From Desulfovibrio sp. 86 (lineage in GTDB: Bacteria > Desulfobacterota > Desulfovibrionia > Desulfovibrionales > Desulfovibrionaceae): DNA of 64,000 nucleotides. Positions 26,095-34,216 of the stretch are shown here, one piece after another (position 1 is the first letter of the stretch; the number at the start of each line of letters is the position of its first letter). The stretch spans positions 1,674,001-1,738,000 of the forward strand of contig NZ_LR738849.1 in NCBI RefSeq assembly GCF_902702915.1, written 5' to 3'. The position numbers were made by a program, and so were the translations under genes. Under the pieces are notes generated by a model, which worked only from the letters and a program-made list of their open reading frames with translations, was not told the origin of the DNA and did no database searches.

Positions 26095-26871
26095 TCAGTT
26101 TGACGAGGTTTCGCGGTGGGCGTCGTCCTTGACCTGCCGCATGTAGTTGTACACGGTGTAAATGGACACGCGCATGGCCTTGGCCAGATACTGCACCATT
26201 CCCTTGATGAGAAAAGCCCCTTCTTCATCCATGATGCGCACAAAGTTGAGTTTTTCTTCCCGCGTCATGGTGGCGGGATGCTTGCCCGCCCGCCGTATGG
26301 CCGTCTCGATGATGGCGTCGCTGGTTTCGCCAAGGCAGGAGGGGAAGGCCTCGCTCATCTCCTTGCCGGGGGCGTTTTCAAAGCGCAGCAGGGCATGCAG
26401 CACACCCTGAAAGCGCTCCAGATCCGTCAGGTCAAAGTGTATGCACACAGCCCCGATGACCTCGCCCTCACTGGTGCGCAAAAAACTGATGGATGACTTG
26501 AGCGTCTGCCCTGAAGGCGTTGTGGCGGCATAGGCTATGATGTCCTGCACATTGTCGCCGCCCTGACGCCACGCCTTGGTGACCATATTGGTGGCCGGAG
26601 CGCCCACATTGCGCCCGGTAAGGGAACCTTCGATGTGGATGATGGAGTGCTCAAGGTCGCTGAAGTCGTGTACCGCCACTTCGCAAAAAGGCCCCAGCGT
26701 TCGGGCCACCATACCGGCCATGCGTTTGGCGTTGGCAAAGATGGCCTGGGTTTCCGCCATGCGGCAATGGGTTTTTTCCACATCCTGTGAATAGATGCGG
26801 GCGCTTCTGGTGGTACGGCGGGGGGCGGCAGCGGGCCGCGGTGGAGATATCTTGCGACTTTGCTTGGGCAT
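26095..26871 (-). CDS. YheO/DauR-like transcriptional regulator
   Basis: 258 residues from ATG 26871 (GGGAGG upstream). After a basic N-terminal stretch, residues about 45-160 form the YheO-type PAS domain (LGPFCEVAVHDFSDLEHSI, TLKSSISFLR, GAVCIHFDLTD). The C-terminal HTH of the DauR/YheO family spans about 205-250 (REEKLNFVRIMDEEGAFLIK, VSIYTVYNYMRQ). These regulators usually sense small metabolites and control amino acid or cofactor genes. It is a single gene; the target is unknown. A/T-rich DNA upstream (26925-26995) probably carries its promoter. Confidence 0.88.
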   Translation of the reverse strand: MPKQSRKISPPRPAAAPRRTTRSARIYSQDVEKTHCRMAETQAIFANAKRMAGMVARTLGPFCEVAVHDFSDLEHSIIHIEGSLTGRNVGAPATNMVTKAWRQGGDNVQDIIAYAATTPSGQTLKSSISFLRTSEGEVIGAVCIHFDLTDLERFQGVLHALLRFENAPGKEMSEAFPSCLGETSDAIIETAIRRAGKHPATMTREEKLNFVRIMDEEGAFLIKGMVQYLAKAMRVSIYTVYNYMRQVKDDAHRETSSN

Positions 26872-27111
26872 GTGGGCCTCCCGTGGGTCACAGCTGCTCA
26901 TCATGTCCGACAGCGGTGCTTTGCTATAGAATTTTATGTAGGCTACATGAAAAAAACACTATTGTGTACCCCCAGACTCCGCAAAAAAACGATAAAAACC
27001 GGTGATACGCGGCGTAAAACGCCGTATCGGGAGATTCCGGGGCGGGCTGACCCAAGGCTCTGGAAAAACGTGGGGACTGCGCCGGAAGGCCATGGCGTGG
27101 GGGCGGATAAA

Positions 27112-27137
27112 ACAAAAGCCACCCGCACGCGGGTGGC
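27112..27137 (-). terminator. Terminator downstream of cbiK
   Basis: GCCACCCGC pairs with GCGGGTGGC around a two-base loop, and on the minus strand TTTTGTTTT follows. It is about 80 bases 3' of the cbiK stop. Confidence 0.75.
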
Positions 27138-27219
27138 TCAAAGGCGTAAAGGTACCGTTCCTGTGTGATGCGGCTGTGCGGCCCCATCGTGCATGCGGAA
27201 AAAGTGCTTTTGCGGGGCT

Positions 27220-28140
27220 TTACGGCTTTTTGGGTTCCTTGGTCAGGTCGTCGGTGCTGTCCTTGGCGTGGCGCACAAGAATGGCGGCAGCGCCGGGGGT
27301 TTCGCCAAGGCCTTTGATGTGGGTGTCAACCTTGATGCCGGCCTTTTTAAGCTGGGAAGCCCAGGAGTCGTCCTCGTCGCCTGCAAGGTCGTTGCGGGCA
27401 TGGTCGCCAGCCACCAGCATGAGGGGGGCGATGACGACGTGCTTGACCTTGGCGGCCTTGAGTTCCTTGAGCAGGTCTTCAATGCTGCGCGCGCCTTCCA
27501 CCGTGGCCATATGGATGTTTTTGTCCGTGGCCGTGAAAACAGCGCGCACGCCTTCAAAGGCCAGGTCTGCGCGGCCATGGCTCTGGCCGTGGCCCATGAG
27601 CACAAGGGCGGTGTTTTTGCCGCGCTGGCTTTTGGTGTCGGCCAGAATGGCGGCCAGAAGTTCCTGGGCGTCAGGCTTGGACTCAAGCATGGGGCGGCCC
27701 ATAAAAACAGCCTCAAAGCGGCCGGGGTTCTTGCTCACGTCAAGCAGCACGGCCCGCTCAAGCTCGGTAAATTCTTCACCGGCCAGAACATGCAGGGACT
27801 GCACGCGCACAACCTTTACGCCGTCCTTGGCCAGTTGGGCCATGCCGTCGCTGATGCTGCCCACAGGATGTCCCTGTGCGGCCAGTTTTTTACGAATGAT
27901 CTGTGATGTGTAGGCCCAGACCACAGGCGCGCCGGGAAAGGCTTTTTTAAATTCCGCGTCCACAGCCTTGAAGGCGGGCTGGGCTTCGGGAACGCTGGTG
28001 CCGAAGGCCACCAGCAAAATGCCTTCCTTGGGGGCAGCGGCATCTGTGGCGTAGCTTGTGCCGTGCACGGCAAGCGCCGCCAGCAGCAGCAGGACGAAAA
28101 GCAGCGGGCGAAGCCCGACGTGTGACAGGATGCGCGGCAT
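27220..28140 (-). CDS. cbiK: Periplasmic sirohydrochlorin chelatase, CbiK(P) type
   Basis: 306 residues from ATG 28140 (GAGGAGG upstream). A clear signal peptide (LRPLLFVLLLLAALAVHGTSYA) precedes the chelatase fold. Landmarks are LLVAFGTSVPEAQ, VVWAYTSQIIRKKL, the metal-site His in LVLMGHGQSHG, and the second His in LVAGDHARNDLAG. CbiK inserts cobalt or iron into sirohydrochlorin; the exported Desulfovibrio form is known, binds haem and is proposed to serve metal or haem traffic outside the cytoplasm. A cobalamin riboswitch lies in the leader, which supports a link to cobalt or corrinoid supply. No other cob genes are adjacent. Confidence 0.93.
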   Translation of the reverse strand: MPRILSHVGLRPLLFVLLLLAALAVHGTSYATDAAAPKEGILLVAFGTSVPEAQPAFKAVDAEFKKAFPGAPVVWAYTSQIIRKKLAAQGHPVGSISDGMAQLAKDGVKVVRVQSLHVLAGEEFTELERAVLLDVSKNPGRFEAVFMGRPMLESKPDAQELLAAILADTKSQRGKNTALVLMGHGQSHGRADLAFEGVRAVFTATDKNIHMATVEGARSIEDLLKELKAAKVKHVVIAPLMLVAGDHARNDLAGDEDDSWASQLKKAGIKVDTHIKGLGETPGAAAILVRHAKDSTDDLTKEPKKP

Positions 28141-28261
28141 GGCAACCTCCTCAATATCGCGTTGAAAGGTTCGCAAAAGGGCTGTGGCCCCGGCGGGTGT
28201 TCGGACTTGAGGGCTGTGTGGCCGCAGGGCCAGCGCCTTGGTTTCGCCTTCACCGCTTGCG

Positions 28262-28388
28262 CGATTGGCTGTCAAACGCCGCCCATCCTGAGCAGGCGAA
28301 AAGAAACCTTGTCCCCTCTTACCGCAGCGCGACTGTTTTCGACTTGCACGAAATTCCCCGCCAAAGGGATACAGGACAACAGGGCGCG
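28262..28388 (-). promoter_or_regulatory. Cobalamin riboswitch upstream of cbiK
   Basis: On the minus strand the core reads GGGGAATTTCGTGCAAGTCG, then ACAGTCGCGCTGCGGTAAG, then CTCAGGATGGGCGG. These correspond to the family blocks GGGAA..GGTG.AA.TCC, a CNGCGC.ACTG..GTAA-type block, and the terminal GTCAGGATACC.GCC. Their order and spacing fit. A further ~120 bases before the cbiK ATG can hold the expression platform, which I could not fold. Confidence 0.75.
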
Positions 28389-28488
28389 TCAAATGTCAAG
28401 GAGGGCGGGAGGTTGCGCCAGCCGCCACATGAGGTCCTGCACAGGGGCAGCAGCGCGGCCTTCTTGGCCGTTCAGGCCGTATTTTTCC

Positions 28489-28517
28489 TTGTTCTTCCGG
28501 CAAATTTCTGCTACATA
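28489..28517 (+). promoter_or_regulatory. Possible rpsA promoter
   Basis: TTGTTC, a 17-base spacer, TACATA. Transcription would begin about 40 bases before ATG 28565. Plausible but not consensus. Confidence 0.45.
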
Positions 28518-28564
28518 TGCGACCTCCCTTTGAAAAAGGGAAATCATGTTTGGAGGCTGGACAT

Positions 28565-30277
28565 ATGGCAGGCTTGGAAACCGGGCACGAAACCGAAATG
28601 AATTTCGAGAGTGCTCTCGAAAACTACCTCACTTCCGATTTTGGCGACCTTGAAGAAGGCTCTATCACCAAGGGCGAAATCGTTCGCGTGGACGAAGACA
28701 ATGTGCTGGTGGACGTGAACTTCAAGTCCGAGGGGCAGATTCCCGCGGCTGAATTTCGCGATGCTGCCGGCAACATGGTCGTTGCCGTGGGCGACAAGGT
28801 GGACGTGTACGTTGTTCGCAAGAACGAAAACGACGGCACCATTACCCTTTCTTTTGAAAAGGCCAAACGCATGCAGGTTTTCGACCAGCTCGAAGACGTG
28901 CAGGAAAACAACAGGGTCATCACGGGCCACATCGTACGCCGCATCAAGGGCGGGTACACCGTGGACATCGGCGGAGTCGAGGCATTTTTGCCCGGTTCTC
29001 ATGTGGATCTGCGTCCCGTGCCGGACATGGACGCCCTGGTCAACCAGGAGTTCGAATTCCGCGTGCTCAAGATCAACCGCCGCCGCAGCAATGTCATTGT
29101 TTCGCGCCGCGTGCTGCTTGAAGAAGAACGCGATTCCAAGCGCCAGGATCTGCTGCGCACCCTCGAAGAAAATCAGACTGTGCAGGGCAAGGCCAAGAAC
29201 ATCACCGAATACGGCGTGTTCGTTGACCTGGGCGGCCTCGACGGCCTGCTGCACATCACCGATATGAGCTGGAAGCGCATTCGCCATCCCAAGGAAATGA
29301 TCACCATCGGTCAGGAACTGACCCTGAAGGTGCTTTCCTTTGACCGCGAAAACAACAAGGTTTCCCTGGGCCTCAAGCAGCTTGTGCCCGATCCGTGGCA
29401 GGATATTTCCGCCCGCTTCCCCGAAGGCGCCAAGTGCACCGGTAAGGTCACCAACCTCGTTGACTACGGCGCGTTTGTTGAACTGGAAGCCGGCGTTGAA
29501 GGTCTTGTGCACATTTCTGAAATGTCCTGGACCCGCAAACTGCGTCATCCTTCCCAGATGGTTCACACCGGCGACGAAGTCGAAGTGGTCATCCTGGGCG
29601 TTGACGGCGACAAAAAGCGCATCAGCCTCGGCATGAAGCAGGTTCGTCCCAACCCCTGGGAACTGGTGGCCGAACGCTATCCCGAAGGCACCATCCTTGA
29701 GGGCGTCATCAAGAACATCACCGAATTCGGCATGTTCATCGGCATTGAAGACGGCATCGACGGCCTCATCCACGTGTCCGACATTTCCTGGACCAAGAAG
29801 GTTCGCCATCCCAACGAAATATACAAGGTCGGCGACACCGTGCAGGCCAAGGTGCTGACCGTTGACCAGGAAAGCGAAAAGTTCACCCTGGGCGTCAAGC
29901 AGCTGGTGGACGATCCCTGGGGCCACGTGCCCACCACCTACCCCGTGGGCTGCACCATCAAGGGAACCGTGACCAACATCACCGACTTCGGCCTCTTTGT
30001 TGAAGTGGAAGAAGGCATTGAAGGCCTGGTGCATGTTTCCGAGCTGTCCAGCAAGAAGGTCAAGACCCCGGCTGAAATCTACAAGGAAGGCCAGGAAATC
30101 CAGGCCAAGGTCATCCACGTCAGCGCTGAAGAGCGCCGCCTTGGCTTGTCCATCAAGCAGATTCAGGAAGTGGAAGAACGCCGCAAGCCCAAGGAATTCC
30201 ATTCCGGGCCGCAGGAATCCGGACAGAGCCTGGGCGACCTGCTCAAGCAGAAGTTCGAAGAGAGCGAGAACGGCTAG
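28565..30277 (+). CDS. rpsA: 30S ribosomal protein S1
   Basis: 570 residues from ATG 28565, with GGAGG nine bases upstream. Six S1 RNA-binding domains follow in tandem. Repeated landmarks are GVFVDLGGLDGLLHITDMSW, GAFVELEAGVEGLVHISEMSW, GMFIGIEDGIDGLIHVSDISW and GLFVEVEEGIEGLVHVSELS. S1 binds mRNA on the small subunit and is needed to load messages with weak ribosome sites. The length is typical of six-domain S1. An alternative start at the later Met (MNFESAL) would shorten it by 11 residues. A terminator follows, so the gene appears monocistronic. Confidence 0.96.
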   Translation: MAGLETGHETEMNFESALENYLTSDFGDLEEGSITKGEIVRVDEDNVLVDVNFKSEGQIPAAEFRDAAGNMVVAVGDKVDVYVVRKNENDGTITLSFEKAKRMQVFDQLEDVQENNRVITGHIVRRIKGGYTVDIGGVEAFLPGSHVDLRPVPDMDALVNQEFEFRVLKINRRRSNVIVSRRVLLEEERDSKRQDLLRTLEENQTVQGKAKNITEYGVFVDLGGLDGLLHITDMSWKRIRHPKEMITIGQELTLKVLSFDRENNKVSLGLKQLVPDPWQDISARFPEGAKCTGKVTNLVDYGAFVELEAGVEGLVHISEMSWTRKLRHPSQMVHTGDEVEVVILGVDGDKKRISLGMKQVRPNPWELVAERYPEGTILEGVIKNITEFGMFIGIEDGIDGLIHVSDISWTKKVRHPNEIYKVGDTVQAKVLTVDQESEKFTLGVKQLVDDPWGHVPTTYPVGCTIKGTVTNITDFGLFVEVEEGIEGLVHVSELSSKKVKTPAEIYKEGQEIQAKVIHVSAEERRLGLSIKQIQEVEERRKPKEFHSGPQESGQSLGDLLKQKFEESENG

Positions 30278-30299
30278 TCCGTTTGAGAGCAAGCATCAA

Positions 30300-30327
30300 G
30301 GGCGCTTCCAGTGGGAGCGCCCTTTTT
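30300..30327 (+). terminator. Terminator of rpsA
   Basis: GGGCGCT pairs with AGCGCCC and TTTTT follows, 23 bases after the rpsA stop. Confidence 0.88.
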
Positions 30328-30479
30328 GCATCATCGGATTATCGGAACACCAGCGGCGGACGGCGGCCGTTTGGCGCTGCGCCTGAACGCATCGCATATG
30401 GCATTGTAACGCAATTGCCACATGAATTTCCTCGTACAAAAAGTCGTGACACAAAAGCCCGCAGCCTGGATGAAACGTT

Positions 30480-31397
30480 ATGGATAATGTTACAGTGTTC
30501 GACATGAGTATGGTGCTGGATCTGCTACCCAACGCCATATTTATCAAAGACGAGAATCTGCGCTTTGTTTTTGTGAACACGGCCTATGAAAAAATGTTCG
30601 GCGCGCAGCGAGAGGACGTTTTGGGAAAGTCCGTGCTGGAAGTGGCCTATTTGCCGGAAGAAGAACGCAAGATGTATCAGGCCGATGACCTGGCCACCCT
30701 CGAGACCCAGGTGTTCAAGCACTATATTTCCAGTTACAGGTTCGCCGACGGCAAGATGCACACCTGCCTGCACTGGAGTGGCGGCTTTACGGGCGCAAAC
30801 AACGTGCGCGGTTTCCTCGGGGTGATTGTGGACATCACGGAGCAGAGCCGCACCATCGGCACGCTGCGCAGCCAGCTGAACTCGATGCTCAACAGGGTCA
30901 GGCTGGCGGACGAGAGAAGTCTGAAAGATTCGCTCACCCAGTTGCGGACCAGAAAATATCTCGACCTTGTGCTGGACAGGTACGCCAAGGTGGAAAAGCG
31001 GCCATTCTGCTGTGTCATGCTGGACGTGGACAGGTTCAAGGACATCAACGATACCTTCGGGCATCTGGCTGGCGACAGCGTGCTCAGGGAGGTGGGGGCG
31101 GCCATCCGCCAGTGTGCGCACCGCGATGACATAATCTGTCGTTATGGCGGGGACGAATTTGTGATTCTGCTGCCCAACCGCGGCCTCAAAAATGCCGTGC
31201 CCACGGCGGAAAAAATACGCAACGCTGTGGCAGCAAATGTGTTCAGGCCGGACGGCAAGCCCGTGAGCGTGAGCCTGGGCTGTAGCGAGCACAGCGGCCA
31301 TGGCGACGGCCTGCAAACCCTGCACGAGGCGGACAAGGCGCTGTACGCGGCAAAGCAGGCTGGCCGTAACCGTGTCTGTGCCGGACTTGAGTGGTGA
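30480..31397 (+). CDS. PAS-GGDEF diguanylate cyclase
   Basis: 305 residues. A PAS domain spans about residues 8-125 (LLPNAIFIKDENLRFVFVNT, FGAQREDVLGKS, GVIVDITEQSR). A short helical linker leads to a GGDEF domain (DSLTQLRTRKYLD, MLDVDRFKDINDTFGH, active loop YGGDEF at 222-227). All catalytic residues for making cyclic di-GMP are present. The inhibitory I-site, RxxD five residues before the active loop, reads HRDD here, so product feedback is probably absent. The ATG at 30480 has only a weak GGATG upstream; Met at 30504 is an alternative start. No transmembrane segment is visible, so the enzyme is cytoplasmic. Confidence 0.92.
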   Translation: MDNVTVFDMSMVLDLLPNAIFIKDENLRFVFVNTAYEKMFGAQREDVLGKSVLEVAYLPEEERKMYQADDLATLETQVFKHYISSYRFADGKMHTCLHWSGGFTGANNVRGFLGVIVDITEQSRTIGTLRSQLNSMLNRVRLADERSLKDSLTQLRTRKYLDLVLDRYAKVEKRPFCCVMLDVDRFKDINDTFGHLAGDSVLREVGAAIRQCAHRDDIICRYGGDEFVILLPNRGLKNAVPTAEKIRNAVAANVFRPDGKPVSVSLGCSEHSGHGDGLQTLHEADKALYAAKQAGRNRVCAGLEW

Positions 31398-31463
31398 CAT
31401 GGCATGAGGGGCGCGCATGCGGCAGCATGGCGGTCATTCTGAACAGCGGTATATTCCCTATAT

Positions 31464-31499
31464 AAAAACCGCCCGGCTTGTCTGAAGCCGGGCGGTTTT
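31464..31499. terminator. Bidirectional terminator
   Basis: CCGCCCGGCTT pairs with AAGCCGGGCGG, flanked by AAAA on the left and TTTT on the right. It serves the GGDEF gene from the left and the exported-protein gene from the right. Confidence 0.88.
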
Positions 31500-31520
31500 C
31501 GTATACCTTGGTAAACCGCC

Positions 31521-32006
31521 CTATTCGGGGAACAGGATTCTTTTCAGAAACGTGTCGATCTTGTCGTCATTACCGGTGATGGAGTCATACGCGGTTTGCA
31601 GCGAGGCGGGCCATTCCTTGTCGCTGGCGTCGCTCATGAACATGATGAGGTAGTCATGGTCGGCCACCACATCCACGTTCATGAGCATGCCGTTGCTGGT
31701 GGCGGTGAAGGTCCAGCCGCCGTCCTCGGAAGGTTCGGGCGTGCCGCCCTTCATCTGCCGCGAAAGCTTGGCTGCAAAATCCTTGTCGGAAAGGTTGCCA
31801 GCCTCGCCCTTGGTGTACAGGGCAATGGAAAAGAAGGCTTCTTTCGAGGCCGTTACGGTCACGACGCCGTCTTTTTCCTGAGTGGTGCAGCCGGCGGGCA
31901 CATCTATGCTGAAATGGGCGAACTTCACTTCCTTGGCCTGCGCGGGCAGGGCCAGGGCCAAAAGAACCAGACAGTAAACGGGGAACATGAGAAACTTTTT
32001 CAGCAT
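31521..32006 (-). CDS. Exported small protein, paralog of the neighbour at 32117
   Basis: 161 residues from ATG 32006 with AGGAGG upstream. A signal peptide (LKKFLMFPVYCLVLLALALPAQA) is followed by a mature protein of about 138 residues: VKFAHFSIDVPAGCTTQEKDG, FFSIALYTKGEAGNL, SRQMKGGTPEPSEDGGWTF, and a C-terminal FLKRILF. The same plan appears in the next gene (IPDSCNFMTRDGALF, FFTINVTDRAKDVTL, SRSLKGGPVSKVGEDGYGF, LLHKIL), so the two arose by duplication. One Cys is shared near mature residue 18. No known function; periplasmic location is inferred from the signal peptide. Confidence 0.82.
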   Translation of the reverse strand: MLKKFLMFPVYCLVLLALALPAQAKEVKFAHFSIDVPAGCTTQEKDGVVTVTASKEAFFSIALYTKGEAGNLSDKDFAAKLSRQMKGGTPEPSEDGGWTFTATSNGMLMNVDVVADHDYLIMFMSDASDKEWPASLQTAYDSITGNDDKIDTFLKRILFPE

Positions 32007-32116
32007 TTTGTCCTCCTGAAAAACGGGCATTGCTGGGCAAGCTTTGTCACGCTGTCCGGTATTTGTCCATTAAAAAATATGGCTGTGAAAATTTAGTAAA
32101 TATGGTGAGTTATGCG

Positions 32117-32599
32117 CTATCTTGCCGTAAGGATTTTGTGCAGCAGGGGGGTCAGTTCGGGCGTCTTGCCCTTCACCGAGGCGTAGGCGCTGCTGAGGTC
32201 CTCGGGCCATTGTGCCTTGTTCAGGTCGGTGAACAGCTCCACCACGTGCGCTGCATCAGCCATGACAAGCACATCAAAGGGCACCATGGCGATTTTTACC
32301 GTAAAGCCATAGCCGTCTTCTCCCACTTTGCTGACAGGCCCGCCCTTGAGACTGCGGGACAGGTTCTCGGCGTGTTGCTGCAGCGTAACATCCTTGGCGC
32401 GGTCGGTTACGTTAATGGTGAAAAAATGGTCTTCATCGTCAAGCACAAAGAGCGCGCCGTCCCGCGTCATAAAGTTGCAGGAGTCAGGAATGTCAGCGGT
32501 CACAAAGGCCAGGTCATAGGGCTTGGCATGGGCTGGGGCCGCGACAAAGGCCAGACTCAGGGCCAGCAGCAAAAAGGTCAGGAAACGCTGGTGCGGCAT
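32117..32599 (-). CDS. Exported small protein, paralog of the neighbour at 31521
   Basis: 160 residues from ATG 32599 (CGGAG upstream). Signal peptide MPHQRFLTFLLLALSLAFVA ending AHA, then a mature part resembling the 31521 product along its length. The 110-base gap between the two genes and shared orientation suggest one transcript ending at the bidirectional terminator. The fold reads as alternating beta strands with one amphipathic helix. Function unknown. Confidence 0.82.
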   Translation of the reverse strand: MPHQRFLTFLLLALSLAFVAAPAHAKPYDLAFVTADIPDSCNFMTRDGALFVLDDEDHFFTINVTDRAKDVTLQQHAENLSRSLKGGPVSKVGEDGYGFTVKIAMVPFDVLVMADAAHVVELFTDLNKAQWPEDLSSAYASVKGKTPELTPLLHKILTAR

Positions 32600-32705
32600 A
32601 CTATGTTCTCCGGGTAGGAACGGGCGGGCACGGCCCATGGCGGATTTGTGTCCGCCATGGGCCTGTTGCGCCGCCTTGATAAACGTGCAGGTAAGGAAAC
32701 GCTGA

Positions 32706-32855
32706 TCAGAGCAATTCAATTTTTAAATTGTTCTGGCGGCAGCGTGAGCAGACGTTCGCTACGGAGGCGTAAGCGCAGTTTATCTCGCGGTTAAACGCCG
32801 AAGTGAGCGTGCCTCAAACGTTGAGAATGCACATGCTCAACGTTAATCTGCCCTA
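32706..32855. repeat. Repeat family B (long form 2) fused to a family A copy
   Basis: About 150 bp matching 19306-19458: an AGAGCAATT start, GGCGGCAGCGTGAGCAGACG, AGGCGTAAGCGCA, and TTGAGAATGCACATGCTCAA at the end. It runs straight into the family A copy at 32853 with no spacer. Confidence 0.8.
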
Positions 32856-32994
32856 AAGAGCCTCTTGGAAACGCGCAGTTGTTTCGTTTGGCAAGGCGCG
32901 ATCTTTTTTTGAAGCAGGAGTGGACTCTTCTGTCCTCGACTGTTTCAAAAAAAGTGAAGCAACGCCGCCAAACGGAATAAATCAGCGTTTCCCT
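32853..32994. repeat. Repeat family A, full copy, overlapping the SppA stop codon
   Basis: 142 bp: TAAAGAGCCTC, GGAAACGCGCAGTTG, TTTCGTTTGGCAAGGCGCG, the long A/T stem (TTTTTTTGAAGCAG facing CTGTTTCAAAAAAAG), GCCGCCAAACGGAATAAATC and AGCGTTTCC. Its right end touches the stop codon (32995-32993) of the peptidase gene. Confidence 0.87.
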
Positions 32995-34159
32995 AAAACT
33001 GGTATAAAAAGGCCGGAGTACGCAGGTCGGTCTGGCCGCCGTTGCCGTGAAGGCCCACAAGGGCCGCCAGCCCGCCGATGGCGTCCACATCCACGCCAAG
33101 CATGGCCGTGAGGCCACGTCCCAGCCAGTTGCCTTCCTTGGGTCGGGTCAGCAGTTTGCGGTCAACGGGCACGCCCGTCTTCTGCGCCAGCCAGCGCTGG
33201 GCCTGCTCGCGGCCGCCCATTTCGTCCACAAGGCCGAGCCTGAGCGCTTCCTGCCCGGTATAGACCTTGCCGTTGGCCAGCTTGACGACCTGATCGCGCG
33301 GCATGTTGCGGCCCTGGGCCACAATGTCCACAAACTGGGTGTACATGTCGTTGAGCACGCCCTGAAAATAGGTGCGCTGTTCGGGCGTCATGGGCCGCAT
33401 GTAGGAGGCGGCGTCCTTGTACGCGCCAACCACAAGGGTTTCCTGCCCCACGCCCACCTTGTCCATAAGGCCCTGAAGCTGGGGCACGTCCATGCGCACG
33501 CCAATGGAACCCGTCACCGTGGAGGGGTTGGCGAAAACGCGCTGCCCGGCCATGCTGACCATGAGCCCGCCGGACGCCGCCATGGAGCCCATGCTGACGG
33601 CCACGGGCATTTTTTGCGCCACCGCTTTCAGGGCGTCATAGATTTCCTGCGAGGCCGCCGCGCCGCCGCCGGGGGAATCCACACGCACAAGGATGCCCTT
33701 GACGGAAGGATTCTGCGCCACCTTGCGCAGCCATTCCAGGGTGGGTTCAGCGGAGAGTATGGGGCCGTTCACCGAAACAAGGGCGATGCGGCCGCCGCCC
33801 GTGAAGGAAGTTCCATCATCGCTTGCCTTGACCATAAGGCCGCCGATCAGGGCAAGGACCAGCAGGATGCCGCCCCAGAACACTATGGGGCGCCGTTTGC
33901 GGAAGGGGCGGCGCAGCAGGGTCTTCCATACTTCCGCCGGGATCTGGGCCAGGGGGCAGGCGGTGGCGCAACCCGCCTGCGTGAACTGCTGGCCGGACTG
34001 CTGGGCAGCTTGTTGCATGGGCTGCCCGGCGTCCTGCGCAGCGCCATTGCGGCCACTGCGGTCATTACCGCCGTTGTCGTCGTTGCCACCGTTGGTGGAA
34101 GGGCTTGGAGTCCCAATCATGGACAGGGGCTCGTCATAGGAAAATTCTTTATCACTCAC
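32993..34159 (-). CDS. sppA: Signal peptide peptidase, SppA type (short form)
   Basis: 388 residues. A Gln/Asn/Gly-rich cytoplasmic N-terminus (1-80) contains CATAC. One membrane segment spans 92-109. The serine-protease domain follows: VRVDSPGGGAAASQE, catalytic Ser196 in GSMAASGGLMVS, and catalytic Lys248 in VVGAYKDA, the Ser-Lys dyad of the SppA/SohB family. It degrades signal peptides left in the membrane. It is half the size of E. coli SppA, as in most bacteria. The Asn/Gln-rich tail before the membrane helix is unusual. The acyl-CoA synthetase gene ends 57 bases upstream. Confidence 0.9.
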   Translation of the reverse strand: MSDKEFSYDEPLSMIGTPSPSTNGGNDDNGGNDRSGRNGAAQDAGQPMQQAAQQSGQQFTQAGCATACPLAQIPAEVWKTLLRRPFRKRRPIVFWGGILLVLALIGGLMVKASDDGTSFTGGGRIALVSVNGPILSAEPTLEWLRKVAQNPSVKGILVRVDSPGGGAAASQEIYDALKAVAQKMPVAVSMGSMAASGGLMVSMAGQRVFANPSTVTGSIGVRMDVPQLQGLMDKVGVGQETLVVGAYKDAASYMRPMTPEQRTYFQGVLNDMYTQFVDIVAQGRNMPRDQVVKLANGKVYTGQEALRLGLVDEMGGREQAQRWLAQKTGVPVDRKLLTRPKEGNWLGRGLTAMLGVDVDAIGGLAALVGLHGNGGQTDLRTPAFLYQF

Positions 34160-34216
34160 GTTGTAATCCTTTGCGGAGGGGCCAGTGCCCCAGGTGCAGT
34201 TGCGGGCGCACAGCGC

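Noticed and set aside
28544-30292. 582-codon minus-strand frame opposite rpsA
   Set aside because: Fully antisense to ribosomal protein S1, with no ribosome site and no domain.
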